Part shown: piece after piece, positions 46,881 to 59,789 of the stretch
Layout: each line of letters begins with the position of its first letter
How positions within the stretch are numbered: the first letter of the stretch is position 1
Assembly (NCBI GenBank): GCA_015847255.1
Contig: JADLZK010008795.1
Location: forward strand, 496,001 to 560,000
Origin: Hyparrhenia diplandra
Lineage: Eukaryota > Streptophyta > Magnoliopsida > Poales > Poaceae
Direction: 5' to 3'
Length of the DNA: 64,000 nt
Program-made: the position numbers and the translations under genes
The notes under the pieces: model-generated
Database searches by the model: none
What the model was told of the DNA's origin: nothing
What the model saw: the letters and a program-made list of their open reading frames with translations, nothing else

Positions 46881-48032
46881 AGACGACTGCATAGAATATT
46901 ATGTATTTTTATTTCACATTTTTTTTCATGTGCAATTTGGAGATGTATTGTGCCAAGATTTAATATAAGCTCCCTTTCCTTCGGAAAAAGACTCGCCCAA
47001 AAATGGTGCTTAACGCCTATTTTGAGAAAAAAAAATGAGCAAACAATTAATCAAGTGACTATGTTTCAACGTAGTCATGTTAAGGGAAATCTATATTCCG
47101 AATGTTTATAGTAGAATCTAGATCTTTCCTTTTATAAATAGCACAATTATATTTAAAAAATTTCAAAAAAAATGTAAAGCTATCGTCCATTGAAATTGAG
47201 ATATTTTATTTTCACCAAACTAGTTGGCGGGATTTCTACTGCAACCATTTAAACATGCAAATTTGATCTCTAGCAGTCCTGCTAAGCTCATATGAAAAGT
47301 CGTGATATTTTGAAAGAAATACTACCTCTACTAGAGGTTGTAGGTCAATTTTCCCAATCGAATTAGTGAAACTTAAGTTTGTCTAGATTCAACAGGCTGC
47401 AGGTGAAATTAATTTGCCCATCTAATGAATTAATGTGGTTGAAATCTGTCCATTTCAGTTTGGTCATTGTCGTATATTTTTGCAAATTTAAGTTGTAGGT
47501 GAAATTTCGCAATCAAATTGTCAAAATTGGAATCTGTCCATTTAATTTCCTTTTAAAATGAAATATGTCCATTTCATTTAGGGGTAGGTGTACATTTATG
47601 AAGATTTTGTCTGATTAATAATCTACTGCAAAAAAGAGAATTAGAAAATATTAAATAAAATACCTAACATGGATCGGTCTGTTTTGCCTCATCTTTTAGT
47701 ATATTTGGTAAAGATGCACCATAAACATTGAGCATCTTCGTTTCCAAAAAAAAAAAAAAAAAAACATTGAGCATCTTAGCTTCCCTTAAAATGACACTAT
47801 ATGTAGAAACATAATTCCTTTCTTAATTTTTCTCTGAAATAAATTAGAATCGACATGTGTAACTGTAAGCACTATGCTATACTGTAACACACAACTACCG
47901 CCGGAGCATCGGCCCCAAGTCTGCTAATCATTGCCGAGTGGTATGGCGAAGATCCAAAAAATTGTCGGGGAGCTAATAATCACCCAATAGTGATGGCGGC
48001 ACCTATCTTCATTGCCAGCTAAACTCACTACC
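46881..48032. other. AT-rich intergenic sequence
   Basis: Nothing recognised except the micro-insertion at 47739-47761. From 47890 to 48030 scattered CCGGCAGTGA/CATTGCCGA words resemble transposon subterminal repeats. Confidence 0.45.
47739..47761 (+). mobile_element. micro-retroinsertion (7 bp plus poly-A) with 16-bp TSD
   Basis: CGTTTCC followed by 16 A is flanked by perfect copies of AAACATTGAGCATCTT (47723-47738, 47762-47777). This is an extremely 5'-truncated product of LINE-type target-primed reverse transcription. Confidence 0.85.
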
Positions 48033-48139
48033 GGCAGTGATATATCACTCTCGGTCGTTCAAGGTACAATGCATGCCAGCAGTGATATATCACTCTCGGT
48101 CGTTCAAGGTATACAATGCATGCCAGCAGTGATATACTA
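48033..48139. repeat. tandem repeat, about 2.4 units of 45-47 bp
   Basis: CAGTGATATATCACTCTC recurs at 48035 and 48080, and CAGTGATATA starts a partial third unit at 48127. CGGTCGTTCAAGGTA is shared. TGATATATCA inside each unit is palindromic. Confidence 0.8.
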
Positions 48140-48176
48140 TCACAACATTGATTCTCCACTATCCACCATCGCTTCT

Positions 48177-48694
48177 CCCCGCGAATTCGAATTCGAATGA
48201 GCTTTTGGGATGGGCGCAGAAAAAAACTACTGGTCTAACTCAACCTCGATCAATCAGCCATATGTTCGGGAATTGGCTAGATAATCAAAATAAAAAGATT
48301 AAATTTGATTTGGGTGGGGGTGGCTGCCATGTCTTTGGGCTATCCGGAGATGTCGTAATGATGTTATTTTTAATCAAATGAAATCTAACTCCATTTTGCG
48401 AGATAATTTTCGGAGGAGCGTATTGATTACGCTTTTGGGCCTCTGCTGCGGCGTGACTAGACGACCAAGGAAGCAATCTCAACGACGAGCAAGAAATTAG
48501 AAATTATTGCTTTTAAGATTTCCAATAAAGGATGGAATCACTTATGTTGTTTGAACTAGCTTCCCGGTCGATCTATGAGACCATAGCTTTCTCTATTCTT
48601 TCATTGAAAGTTTGTGTAATAATTGGTCGTGTACATCCTTGGATGTAGAGGCCGGATATATTTATCCATTATCTAAAAAAAAAAAAAAAAAAAA
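48177..48694 (+). mobile_element. 5'-truncated LINE 3' end with poly-A and TSD
   Basis: A perfect 16-bp TSD, ATCCACCATCGCTTCT, lies at 48161-48176 and 48695-48710. The 3' end has the grass LINE style (GTGTACATCCTTGGATGTAG, then poly(A) at about 48675-48694). Only 518 bp of the 3' end remain, without a usable frame. Confidence 0.88.
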
Positions 48695-48710
48695 ATCCAC
48701 CATCGCTTCT

Positions 48711-50468
<1,758 letters not shown>

Positions 50469-50695
50469 TCAGTGGTCAGTGCATGACCGGATGTTGAAGC
50501 TTGGTACACGGCTGGAGGTCAACTTCCTCCATGCATAGTCAAGTTCTAGATGGAAAGATATTGTCACCTTGTACTTGTCGAAGCAGGTGAAATTGGCTTG
50601 GTGCAAATCGAAGATCACCCCGGCTGCCCACATTATCATGTTGGCGTTGATTGGTGTAGTGTTGAAGTACCTGGAATCGATGTAGCATTGGGAAA
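50469..50695 (-). other. gene-like fragment beside the MULE
   Basis: On the minus strand, 50690 to 50469 reads openly as CYIDSRYFNTTPINANM, AAGVIFDLHQANFTCFDKYK, then FHLELDYAWRKLTSSRVPS and a stop. The composition looks protein-like, but I do not recognise a family. It could be a gene fragment interrupted or captured by the MULE. Confidence 0.3.
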
Positions 50696-50861
50696 AAAAA
50701 ATTGCATGAGCGATGCGCGCACGGACGCAGGGTGAGCGACAAATCCCCGATGCCGTTGGCTTTCCATCGTACGGCAACGCTGATTAGGATATTTTAATCC
50801 GGCCGCCGGCTCGATTTGTTTTCGCATGTCGGCTCCGTGATGACTGGACGGCTCGGCTCCC
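50696..50861 (+). repeat. left TIR of the MULE
   Basis: Inverted counterpart of 54524-54687; about 90% match by eye over the outer 140 bp. Confidence 0.85.
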
Positions 50862-51094
50862 TACGTGTACTGCGCTGAAAGTATTGTAACGGAGCTTTGA
50901 ATCCGCATTGACCGGACATTAGCCGGTGCTGTACGATCAATTTTTTATTGAATGCAACGCAGCTGCTAGCTTCGATCCCAACTCGTGTCAAGTAAATGAC
51001 AGATTTGTAAATATAAGAAATCATTCATATATAAGAGTATTGTAAAGATGCATCAAAATAGCACAATTGTAGTTCCAACAAATTCAAACTTTAG

Positions 51095-52637
51095 TCAAAA
51101 TAATACTGTCGCTCCACGGTCAGACTCCATATACTTAACAAAGAATGTCAAGTTTGTCCCCGCAGCTTCCAACAACTCACAAGTTAGTGTAAACTGTCTC
51201 TTAAATTCTTCCTCAAACTCTGAATACATCCGCCTTGTATATGAATTAGCTGCAGCATTCAGCATTGGTAGATTTGGAATGTATGGAACCGGGATCTTTC
51301 GGCGTGAATTAAAAATCAGCATCAATTCATTTGCCGCGAAGACTAGCTGCAACCTTCTCACATTCTACAAGGAGTTCCGAAAGACCAAGTTTCCTACGAA
51401 ATCTTTTCTTGAAGACATTATTCATACCTTCACTCCTTTTGGGTTGAGTTCATGTCTGGCTGTAAAAGACTCACGGTACACTCTGCAGCCCACTTTGCCC
51501 TCAAAGTATATAGGTTTTGCATCCATGAATTATTCTCAAGCTTGTATTTAGCCAACAATCCATGTCATTTCTCTATGAAGTAAGATTCTGACTGTCTTCA
51601 TACACACAATTTTTGAAATCTGATAGGAACTTGTTACCTTTCTTATCCGCCTCATGAATAACATGACTAAGATGTTTAGCAAGCATTTAAGCAAATGTGC
51701 CACAAACAAAGACGATGGACTGTATGTGGGAATACAAAAGCAATTGCTCCCTGCCGTATCCAGCGTCTTGATCTGAAAAATTGTGGTGGGTGTTAGAAAA
51801 GTTCAAAAAGCCAAACAAATGAATCAATAGTCTCATTAAATAGAAGTGCACACCCAAAAATTATTGTTTGCTTGTGATGGTTGCAACCAAGAATCGGAGC
51901 AAGGGCATTTCAAACTTATTAGTTTTAAATGTGGTGTCAAATGAGACAAAGCATCACCAAAGCATTTATAATCCATGATGGACTGGTCGTCCGCCCAAAA
52001 GAAATTTGCTATACGACCATCTTCCTTGTCTACCTGAACTGCATAAAAAAATGATGGGTCTTCTAACTGTTTATTTCTCAGATATTCAGATAGTGTTTGT
52101 GCATCATTGGCTTCTAAGTAGTCTCTGCGCTCGCGCCCAATCTCATTATTGCAATCCATCTTAGAAAATGGTATGTTCTCTTCTCCTCCATAAAACTCCT
52201 TCATGAACTCATAAACTTGGGCCGGCTTCATTCCGGCTTCCCGTATCCGCTCAATTAATTTCTGTCGCCTCTATAATCTGTCGTTGGGATCTCAGCTTGT
52301 GAGCCTTGTTTGGACTAGCAAGATAATGATTGTCCTGTTCTACGACCTTTTGCACAGTCCAAATCCCCTCTTTGGTAATACTAAACTGGACACGAGCATC
52401 ACAATCTGTCCTTGTAATGTCCTTCTATGACTCCTCATTTGCTCGATGTCCTTGATTATTGCAAACTATATATTTTCGACATAGACTACCATCTCGGCGA
52501 TATTTTGTCCTGCTCTTTCTAATCTTGAACCCAACCTTTTTGGCATAGCTGTTGTACATGTTATAAGCTTCTTCCTTAGATTCAAAAGTTATTCCAATTT
52601 TTGGTCCAGATTTCTCAACCACCTCCTGCAAACACAA
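51095..52637 (-). pseudogene. FAR1/FHY3-like MULE transposase, degenerate
   Basis: The N-terminal segment (52637-52425) has the FAR1 DNA-binding look: GITFESKEEAYNMYNSYAKK, then VGFKIRKS and YIVCNNQGH. Next come TRTDCDARVQFSITKEGIWT and HYLASPNKAHKLRSQRQ (about 52420-52280), then MKPAQVYEFMKEFYGG and DPSFFYAVQVDKEDGRIANF (52231-51990), the MULE domain start. Further down, VHRLCLWHICL (near 51690-51650) corresponds to the conserved region before the SWIM zinc finger, and the C-terminal part is 51361-51095. Stops and frame changes at about 52430, 52250, 51920-51836, 51640 and 51440 mean it cannot make the full enzyme. Such proteins cut and insert MULEs; FAR1/FHY3 are domesticated relatives. Confidence 0.85.
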
Positions 52638-52808
52638 ATTGAGGTGGGCTGTTAATAATAAAAAAACTATTAATTTTTGTTACTTTTTTTTTTTTTAACC
52701 TCATCGGTACATCATTCTCCTCTAATCCAACATGTGCTATTTGTTCTTCTTCTCCATGACCGCCACCGACAACATCATTCAAAGATGGACCATGTAATAA
52801 TCTACATC

Positions 52809-54132
52809 CACTACTGCAGGATCGACATTTAGTCCCGGCTCGTTTGGCCCTTTAGTCCCGGTTATGGAACCAGGGAATACGAGTTGGGGAATAGAGGTAG
52901 AGGAACCGGGGAATAGAGGTAGGGGCTTTATTCTGGTTGGGGGTACCAACCAGGGAGTAAAAGCTCCTGCCAGGCACGTGGGGCCGAGGAGGCCTTTATT
53001 CCCCGTTGGTGCCACCAACAAGGGAGTAAAGGGTTGTTTTTTTTTCTTTTGATTTTAATTCCTGATTTCATTTTAATTTCTAATCGGTTATGATTTTATC
53101 ATCTCAAATGTACTCCCAAGTATACTGTAATTCACGAACCAAACAAATTACAATCAAAAGTAATCTTTTATATATTGAATTGTACATCCAGATCCATATG
53201 TTACATAGTACTAGTATTACATAATCTTTCAAATATTCATTTACAAAACACCGAGATTCTCTATATACGTCAATCCAAGCACGCATCAGCACCAAATCAC
53301 CAAAACAGCTTGCAGTCATCCAAAGCAATATCACCGTAGCTGAAAAAATGAATCAGATTATCAAGCATGAATCTTGTCTCGAGAAGCAAGGAGACAAAAG
53401 ATTAAAACATAGATAAGGAGAAGAAAATGCTTACCATGAACCGAGCTCCCGCTAGATCTCCATTCATCTCACTTGCCTTCTCACGTGTGGCCCCATGGGA
53501 GCCTCCTCGTCGCTGGATGATGGTAGCCGGGAAGCACCGCGGCAGCGCAAGGGCAGCCCTCGCGTGTTGGCTGGCTCCGACCTGTGCCTCCTCGCCGCAC
53601 TTCACCAGCTGCTCCTGCTCCATGGCCATGGCTGCTCTAGATGTGTAGAAGGAGATAGAATGGGAGGCATGCGGTGGAGGAAAAAATGAAAGAGAGAGTG
53701 CGGTAGAAATAATAGATGGGAGCTGAAGAGATAAGGTTGAAAGGGGGACTTTTACTCCCGGCTCCCAACTCCACCCGAGACTAAATATCTTTACTCCCGG
53801 GTGCTAACACGAGCCGGGAATAAAAGTCTTTACCTTTACTCCCGGTTGATATTATCAGCCGGGAGTAAAGCTAAATTTTGGCGGGCCACGAAAAATTTTG
53901 GCGCCCAGGAGCTTTATTCCCGGTTGGGGTGAAGAACGGTACCTTTACTCCCGGTTGGTGTCCCCAACCGGGAATAAAGTTCCTAGACGCGTGGGAGCGG
54001 CCTGCCGCGTGGCCTTTTACTCCCGGGTGGAGACTCGAACCGGGAATAAAAGTACCTTTATTCCTGTTCGATTTCGAACCGGGAGTAATCGCGTTTTTGG
54101 GCTCGAGAAGAGAAGTCGTTTGTGTAGTAGTG
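52809..54132. mobile_element. non-autonomous CACTA element with TSD ATC
   Basis: Starts CACTACTGCAGGATC and ends GTTTGTGTAGTAGTG, inverted CACTACT(G/A)CA termini. A 3-bp TSD ATC lies at 52806-52808 and 54133-54135. Subterminal arrays of ACTCCCGGTTGG / CCAACCGGGAATAAAG motifs in both orientations lie at about 52830-53040 and 53745-54095. The centre (53050-53745) is unrelated sequence, perhaps a captured gene fragment. No transposase. It is inserted in the MULE, upstream of its transposase remnant, so it is younger. Confidence 0.93.
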
Positions 54133-54523
54133 ATCAGGGAGCGATCATGAGGTATAAAAAGAAATATGATATGGAGAGATTATCAAGCGAGGAGAAACCG
54201 TAATAGTTACCTGGCAACCGACGACGATGGAGCAGCGTGCGTGCGATCCAATAAGGATTCCATCGATGTTGCCAGGTAGGGATTCGCCGCGCCGTGTACC
54301 GCCCTGGCCGCGGCGATGTTAACCGCCTCTCGTTCGCCTCCATCGATGTCACCGTGGCCGTCGTTGGGTAAACCTTCGCTACGCCGCCGTTCCGTCATGG
54401 GCGTCGCTACGAAGCAATCTGGCTGGGCACGCGCGAGGGGAACACAGACGATGGCGGCGCTAGGTACGCGAGACTCGTTTTGACGATGCGTGTGGTCAAA
54501 GCTCCGTCGTTTACAACAGACAC

Positions 54524-54687
54524 GCGGGAGCCGAGCCAGTCATGGAGCCGATCGACCTACATAAACAAATCGAGCCGGCGGCCGGATTAAAATATCCTAA
54601 TCAGCGTTGCCGTACGATGGAAAGCCAGCGGCATCCGGGATTTGTCGCTCACCCAGCGTCCGTGCGCGCATCGCTCATGCAATTTTT
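54524..54687 (-). repeat. right TIR of the MULE
   Basis: Inverted match to 50696-50861. Confidence 0.85.
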
Positions 54688-55471
54688 AATCAGTGTTAGC
54701 AGTTAGGTAGTTACTGTAGCATTGCCTTCCTCGTTGGTTTTCGCAGGTAGATAGTCAGTGTAGCATCGCCTGCCTTGTTGGTATCGCGGCAGGGACTCAC
54801 TATAGCATCACCTTGTTGGTGCGCACCATCGTTGGGGTAGGAGCCATTGCAGATGACGTTCGTACTCGTCTCGACATAGCGCGGTGCGGTGGTGTCATTG
54901 ATGTAGATGTGGATCCATTCTCGATGGCATTCTAGCTGACTTTGCATCCAAGCATAGCTGATGGATCCTTCTGGTGTCATCTCCGTCCGCTTTCTCATCC
55001 ACCATCATTATCTTGTGGTCAGAGCCACACCATACCAGGCAGCATACATGGAGTTCTGCAACAATAGGGGAAGATCAAATTAGTTTCTCACCAATGGAGG
55101 AGGACTTGCACGCCAACACCATAGCTCCATGAATCATGAAGACTGGAACGCGCTATCTACGATCTCCAGTGAACGGTACAGACAGTGTGATGATCTGGTA
55201 GACCATCGAACGTTGATAGATGAAAGATCTGCTGATGGAGAAGGTGTTAAACACATTGTCTGCACAGTTGGTGCTACTGATAAATGTGTCCTCTCTAATC
55301 TTCCATAGCTACACCTTAATAGCACCTAGCAGACCTTGGTTCGACTCCCCGTGGGAGCGAATTAAACATGTCTGCATTATTAAAAAAAATTAAAAAAATA
55401 GGCTAGAGTTTCCTTTGCTTACTTCGGTCAAAAAAAATCTTCGATAGCTAACCTGCAAGCTATGTACCCTA
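54688..55471. other. flank of the MULE, unrecognised
   Basis: On the minus strand 54998-54711 is an open 95-codon frame (MRKRTEMTPEGSISYAWMQS...), not recognised. At 55331-55370 TTGGTTCGACTCCCCGTG resembles the B-box part of a SINE, followed by an A-rich tail; only a remnant. Confidence 0.35.
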
Positions 55472-57217
55472 CTCCAATGGAGGCACCACGTTAATTCTCA
55501 ACTGGTGCGATAGAAAAAAAAAGATAAATGCTAGAAATTCTCACATTAATTAGAAATATCTAGTCATCTAATCTATAGACTTCACGATGTCCATAACCAT
55601 TAGATCTATTTTATCTACTAAAAATTTACCCACCCTGCTATTATTTATATAGGTAAAAAGAATTAAAAAAATTCATTCTTTATCACCTAACCACGGGCCA
55701 AGGGCTCTACCATTCATACTGCTTAGATCTATTTTTTTTCTAAACAAATATCCACCGTTCCCATTATATAGATAAAAAATTGGTTAAAATCTTTTTATTC
55801 ACACGAGAAAAGAAAACTTTTAGCTTTCAGAATAGGTCGTACCTCTGTAGCCGGCTCCTGTGCATCCGTGGCGATCAATGATGAGTGATGGTCATCAGTG
55901 GGAGGGATCCGAAGAACGTAGTATTTTTCAGGCAAGATCCGACCTGATGTGGCACTTGTTTCCTCCTGCACCCAGCACCCAGGGTTGAGATGCCTTGGCA
56001 CTGATGCGTTGACGGCACAATCTTCTCAGTGCCCTACTTCCATGTAGATATGATGTCGGCCCTGTAGCCAACGCTAACACATCTGTCTCTTCGGTGAGAT
56101 CGGTGGCAGCCTGACGATGGTACAACACGAACGCCACAGCCAGCAAGTACACGAGACGTGCCGTCCGTTCTTTATCTTGGTAGATTGCGCCTGGCAGCTA
56201 CCTCGTAGGTGACCACCCCTTCACATGCAACGCAAGGCAACGCACGCACGAGTAGAACCTGCATCCTGCTCCTCCAGGGTGCGTCCATCACAGAAGCTCT
56301 AACTTCGGATCAGTACAAAGCTGCAGGAGGCTGGACTCCTCTTGTAGACGGCGCACCAACTGGTCGTTTGATGTCGATGAGAGCAAGGGCGGCGCCGTGT
56401 TAGCTTCCTGTGTCTTGCCTCTTGAGGCGGCGCCCTCTTTTTGGGTCCTCCGTTGGAAGATCAGGCATATGGATGAATACCCTGGGCGACGATTGTCCTT
56501 GCCGGCTCGTGCGGTAGGGAAACTAATGTATTCATTTGTTTTCATCTTTCTTCCTATATACATACATAATATTTTTATTTGTTTTTTTCTTATATCTACA
56601 ATAATGGCAAAAGGTGGGTAATTTTCTAGAAAGTAAAAAGTAGATCTAACGGTTCTTGATTGTGGAGTCTATAGATTGGATGGCTCGATGTTTTCGATTA
56701 ATGTGAGAATTTCTAGCATTTATCTTTTTTTTCTTAGCGCGTCTGGTGAGAATTAACGTGGGGACTTCGTTGGAGCCTCCAATTAGTAATAGTAATTTTA
56801 TTTGTTTTTTTCTTATATCTACAATAATGGCAAAGGTGGGTAATTTTCTAGAAAGTAAAGTAGATCTAACGGTTACTGATTGTGGAGTCTATAGATTGGA
56901 TGGCTCGATGTTTCTGATTAATGTGAGAATTTCTAGCATTTATCTTTTTTTTTTCTTAGCGGCGTCACGGTGAGACAACGTGGGGCTTAGTTGGAGCCTC
57001 CAATTAGTAATAGTAATTTTATTTGTTTTTTTCTTATATCTACAATAATGGCAAATGTGGGTAATTTTCTAGAAAGTAAAAGTAGATCTAACGGTTCTTG
57101 ATTGTGGAGTCTATAGATTGGATGGCTCGATGTTTTCGATTAATGTGAGAATTTCTAGCATTTATCTTTTTTTTCTTAAGCGTCTCGGTGAGAATTAACG
57201 TGGGGGCTTCGTTGGAG
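55472..57217. mobile_element. TIR element (MULE-like) with a triplicated right end
   Basis: The left end (55472-55690) is an inverted, diverged copy of a unit that occurs about three times in tandem on the right (56572-57237). Shared words: CACGTTAATTCTCA, GATAAATGCTAGAAATTCTC, AATCTATAGACT. The outer ends CTCCAATGGAGGCACCACG and (inverted) CTCCAACGAAGCCCCCACG correspond. The interior 55700-56560 holds unrecognised, partly GC-rich sequence. No transposase and no clear TSD. Confidence 0.65.
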
Positions 57218-57237
57218 CCTCCAATTAGTAATAGTAA
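56572..57237. repeat. three tandem copies of a 221-223 bp unit
   Basis: ATAATGGCAAA recurs at 56601, 56824 and 57045, giving periods of 223 and 221 bp. Units differ by small indels, e.g. in A and T runs. The unit equals the element's terminal repeat. Confidence 0.92.
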
Positions 57238-58002
57238 GATAAGATGTTGGTTTCAGCTTAAAATCTGATTCTATATATGAAAGTAAACGAGAACCCCACC
57301 CAAACACCCTTCATTGTTGGAAACTAGAGGTGGAAAGCTTCACAATTGAACTGGGTTCCACATTCTCTATACCGCAACGGGTGACTTGCAATTCGCCACA
57401 ATGAGTAACTTTCCACCGGTTGCCCCTCCATTCGCTCTTGTTGGTTTGCATTGAGATTGCGGCAACCACTTGTCATCATAGGGTCCAAACTCTTATGCAG
57501 CTCGGCGTTCTCTCTCCACCCCCTTCGTTGCACGTCGGATATCCCACTCGGGTGCTAGAAGAATGTTTGTGGACTTCAGTTGTATCTAAAATAATCTTAA
57601 AACTGTCTTTCAAATCGAAAATATAATTAAATAGGAAATGTGATAAAAATAATATCACCAACTTCATTCCTTGAATAAATAGGGCACCATACACATCCAA
57701 CTAGGCAAACCAAATGGCCAAACAACGTCACATAAGAGCAGCTCTAACCGTAATACAAATAGCTGGTAGTGATGGTTTATTTAACGGGAGGTAGCAATGA
57801 AACAGTGTAGATTTGGGTAGCAATAGAAGAAACTGATAGTAACACAAATCATTCAGGTAGCAATGAAGAAACGAGCACCCGTTCTCGAAACAGTAGGACA
57901 ATAATAAAATTGATAGATTTGGGTCACCAACTCAGCAGACGTGTGCACGTACCGACCAATAAAATACCACTTGGCTGGACTAATTATGTTCTCTCACAAC
58001 TC
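57238..58002. other. upstream region of the WSD1-like gene
   Basis: No gene supported. It probably contains the promoter. Short GGTAGCAATGAA-type repeats occur around 57785-57870. Confidence 0.45.
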
Positions 58003-58010
58003 TATATAAG
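58003..58010 (+). promoter_or_regulatory. TATA box of the WSD1-like gene
   Basis: TATATAAG lies 69 bp before the start codon, which would place transcription start near 58035 and leave a 5' UTR of about 45 bp. Confidence 0.6.
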
Positions 58011-58078
58011 ACAATTGGCAACTTCAGCAGAACACGTACCACATATATCTATTCATAGAATAGATAGATAGAGGATAC

Positions 58079-59730
58079 ATGGATGCCGAAATGGCGACGA
58101 CGACTTTTCGGAAGCGGCCGCTCTCGGTCCGCGTTTCGAAGCCAGCAGGGGAGTACGGCGGCAGCAATGGCGGCATGGCGTCGTCTCCGGCAGTGCCGGC
58201 GGCGGAGCCCCTCAGCCCCACCGCTCGCCTTTTCAAGGATTTGTACGCTATCTGCATGTTTGAGACTAGCATGCCCTTGGACTATGACGCTGTCCGCAAT
58301 GATTTGCTACCAGGTGTTATTGTTCGCCACCCCCGCTTCTGCTCCATCCAGACCACCGGCGACGATGGCACGCCACGGTGGTTGCGGACCACGGTAAATG
58401 TAGACGACCACATCATCGTCCCAAGGCTGCTAGACGTCGACGGCAACCCAGAGCAAGCTCTGGAGGACTACGTGGCCTCACTGTCCACGCTGCCCATGGA
58501 CTTCTCTCGCCCGCTCTGGGAATTCCATCTCCTCAACTTGCCAACGATGCCAACTATCATATTCCGGTTCCACCACTCGCTCGGAGACGGCACGTCGATG
58601 CTGTCGCTCCTCCTCGCGTCCAGCCGTAGCGCGGCGAGGCCGGAGGCGCTGCCGTCGTTGCCGCCGACAGGAACGCGCAAGGCAGGGCAGATGATCTACT
58701 CCCGGCCGCGCCCGCCGTCGTCCGCCGGCGTCATGGCGTTCGCCGTGTGGATCTGGTCCTTGGTCGTGCTGTCCTGGAACACCATGGTGGATGTGGCTCG
58801 CTTTGTTTTAACCGTCATGTTCTTGAGCGACCCGGACACGCCCTTCAAGCAGTCGCCGGAGAAGATGGCAGTAATAGGCAGTAGGCGCACCGTGCACCGA
58901 AGCCTTAGCCTTGATGACATCAAGTACATCAAGAACGCAATGAACTGCGTAAGTCGTTCGAGCCATATATATAATAGCTAGAACTTATTACGTGCAATGG
59001 TGAGTGATTAACATATATAGTTGTCTTTTAAAAAACAAATTTGGCAGAAAGTGACCGACGTGCTATTTGGGTTGACTTCTGCTGCTCTGTCAAGGTATTA
59101 TTTTCGGAAAATCGGTAAGTGTTCGTCCTTCCTATAACAAATTGCATTGACGAGTATATATATAATGTAGACTTCTTTATATATGAGAGATCATATATAT
59201 AACTTATTATATATTTTAAGACCAAATAATAAAGGGAGTATACTTCTGATCTATCATCACTCTCCGGCCATGTTGCTCAAATTCACCCGGCTGGCCCTGC
59301 AGGTGACACTGCTGGCACAAAAAGGAATGTCTGCATTCGAGCACTCATCCCTGTCAATATGAGATCGGCACCTGGCCTACAGGTGAGAATCAACTGAGAA
59401 ATGCTGGTTTAACTTGTATGCATGCACCAATGAAACTTACCACATATATGCATGCTGCACCATGAAATGCTGACATATATTCTTTCATGCAATATATATA
59501 CTTAATCGATCAGGCATTAGCTGACATGCTGGATTCTAGCAAGAGAAAAGATGTAGCATGGGGAAACAAAATGGGTTACATGCTTCTGCCGTTGCATATA
59601 GCCTCGTACAGTGATCCCCTGGAGTACATTCGTAAGGCCAAGGAGACGGCGGACAGGAAAAAAGTCCTCGTTAGAAGTTTTCTTCACCCATACAGTTGTT
59701 GAAATAACTACCAAACTCTTTGGTGTCAAG
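58079..59730 (+). CDS. WSD1-like wax ester synthase/diacylglycerol acyltransferase, disrupted
   Basis: Predicted ER membrane enzyme that joins fatty acyl-CoA to fatty alcohols (wax esters) or diacylglycerol. Exons: 58079-58948 (donor GTAAGT), 59048-59114, 59303-59382, 59514-59730; the phases match. The acyltransferase motif HHSLGDG is at residues 165-171 and a hydrophobic segment lies at about 218-250. Later conserved sequence includes VCIRALIPVNMRSAPGLQ and WGNKMGYMLLPLHIASYSDP. In exon 4 a six-A run (59658-59663) shifts the frame; with five A it reads on as KKSSLEVFFTHTVVEITTKL then FGVK to the donor at 59731. The C-terminal exons (the NVVGP-type region of the family) are not found before the window end, and a transposon begins 60 bp after exon 4. 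It is probably a pseudogene, or complete only beyond a long intron. Confidence 0.82.
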
Positions 59731-59789
59731 GTATACACTAAAACAGATATATTTCTTTTTTTTTTCCTGAATTTACAGGATACAACTTA

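Larger units (their letters stand above)
50696..54687 (-). mobile_element. FAR1-type Mutator-like element (MULE), decayed
   Basis: Inverted termini of at least 165 bp (50696-50861 and 54524-54687, with weaker similarity extending inwards to about 50915/54480) bound a decayed FAR1-like transposase on the minus strand. A CACTA element is nested in it. Shared TIR blocks include ATTGCATGAGCGATGCGCGC and GGATATTTTAATCCGGCCGC. No 9-bp TSD was found at the likely ends, which differ in A-run length. Confidence 0.82.

Noticed and set aside
46199..47111. 227- and 258-codon overlapping frames
   Set aside because: Two heavily overlapping frames of low-complexity Pro/Arg/Ser composition in retroelement-like DNA; no family recognised.
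48033..48139. CRISPR-like repeat spacing
   Set aside because: Adjacent tandem units without unique spacers, in a plant nuclear context.
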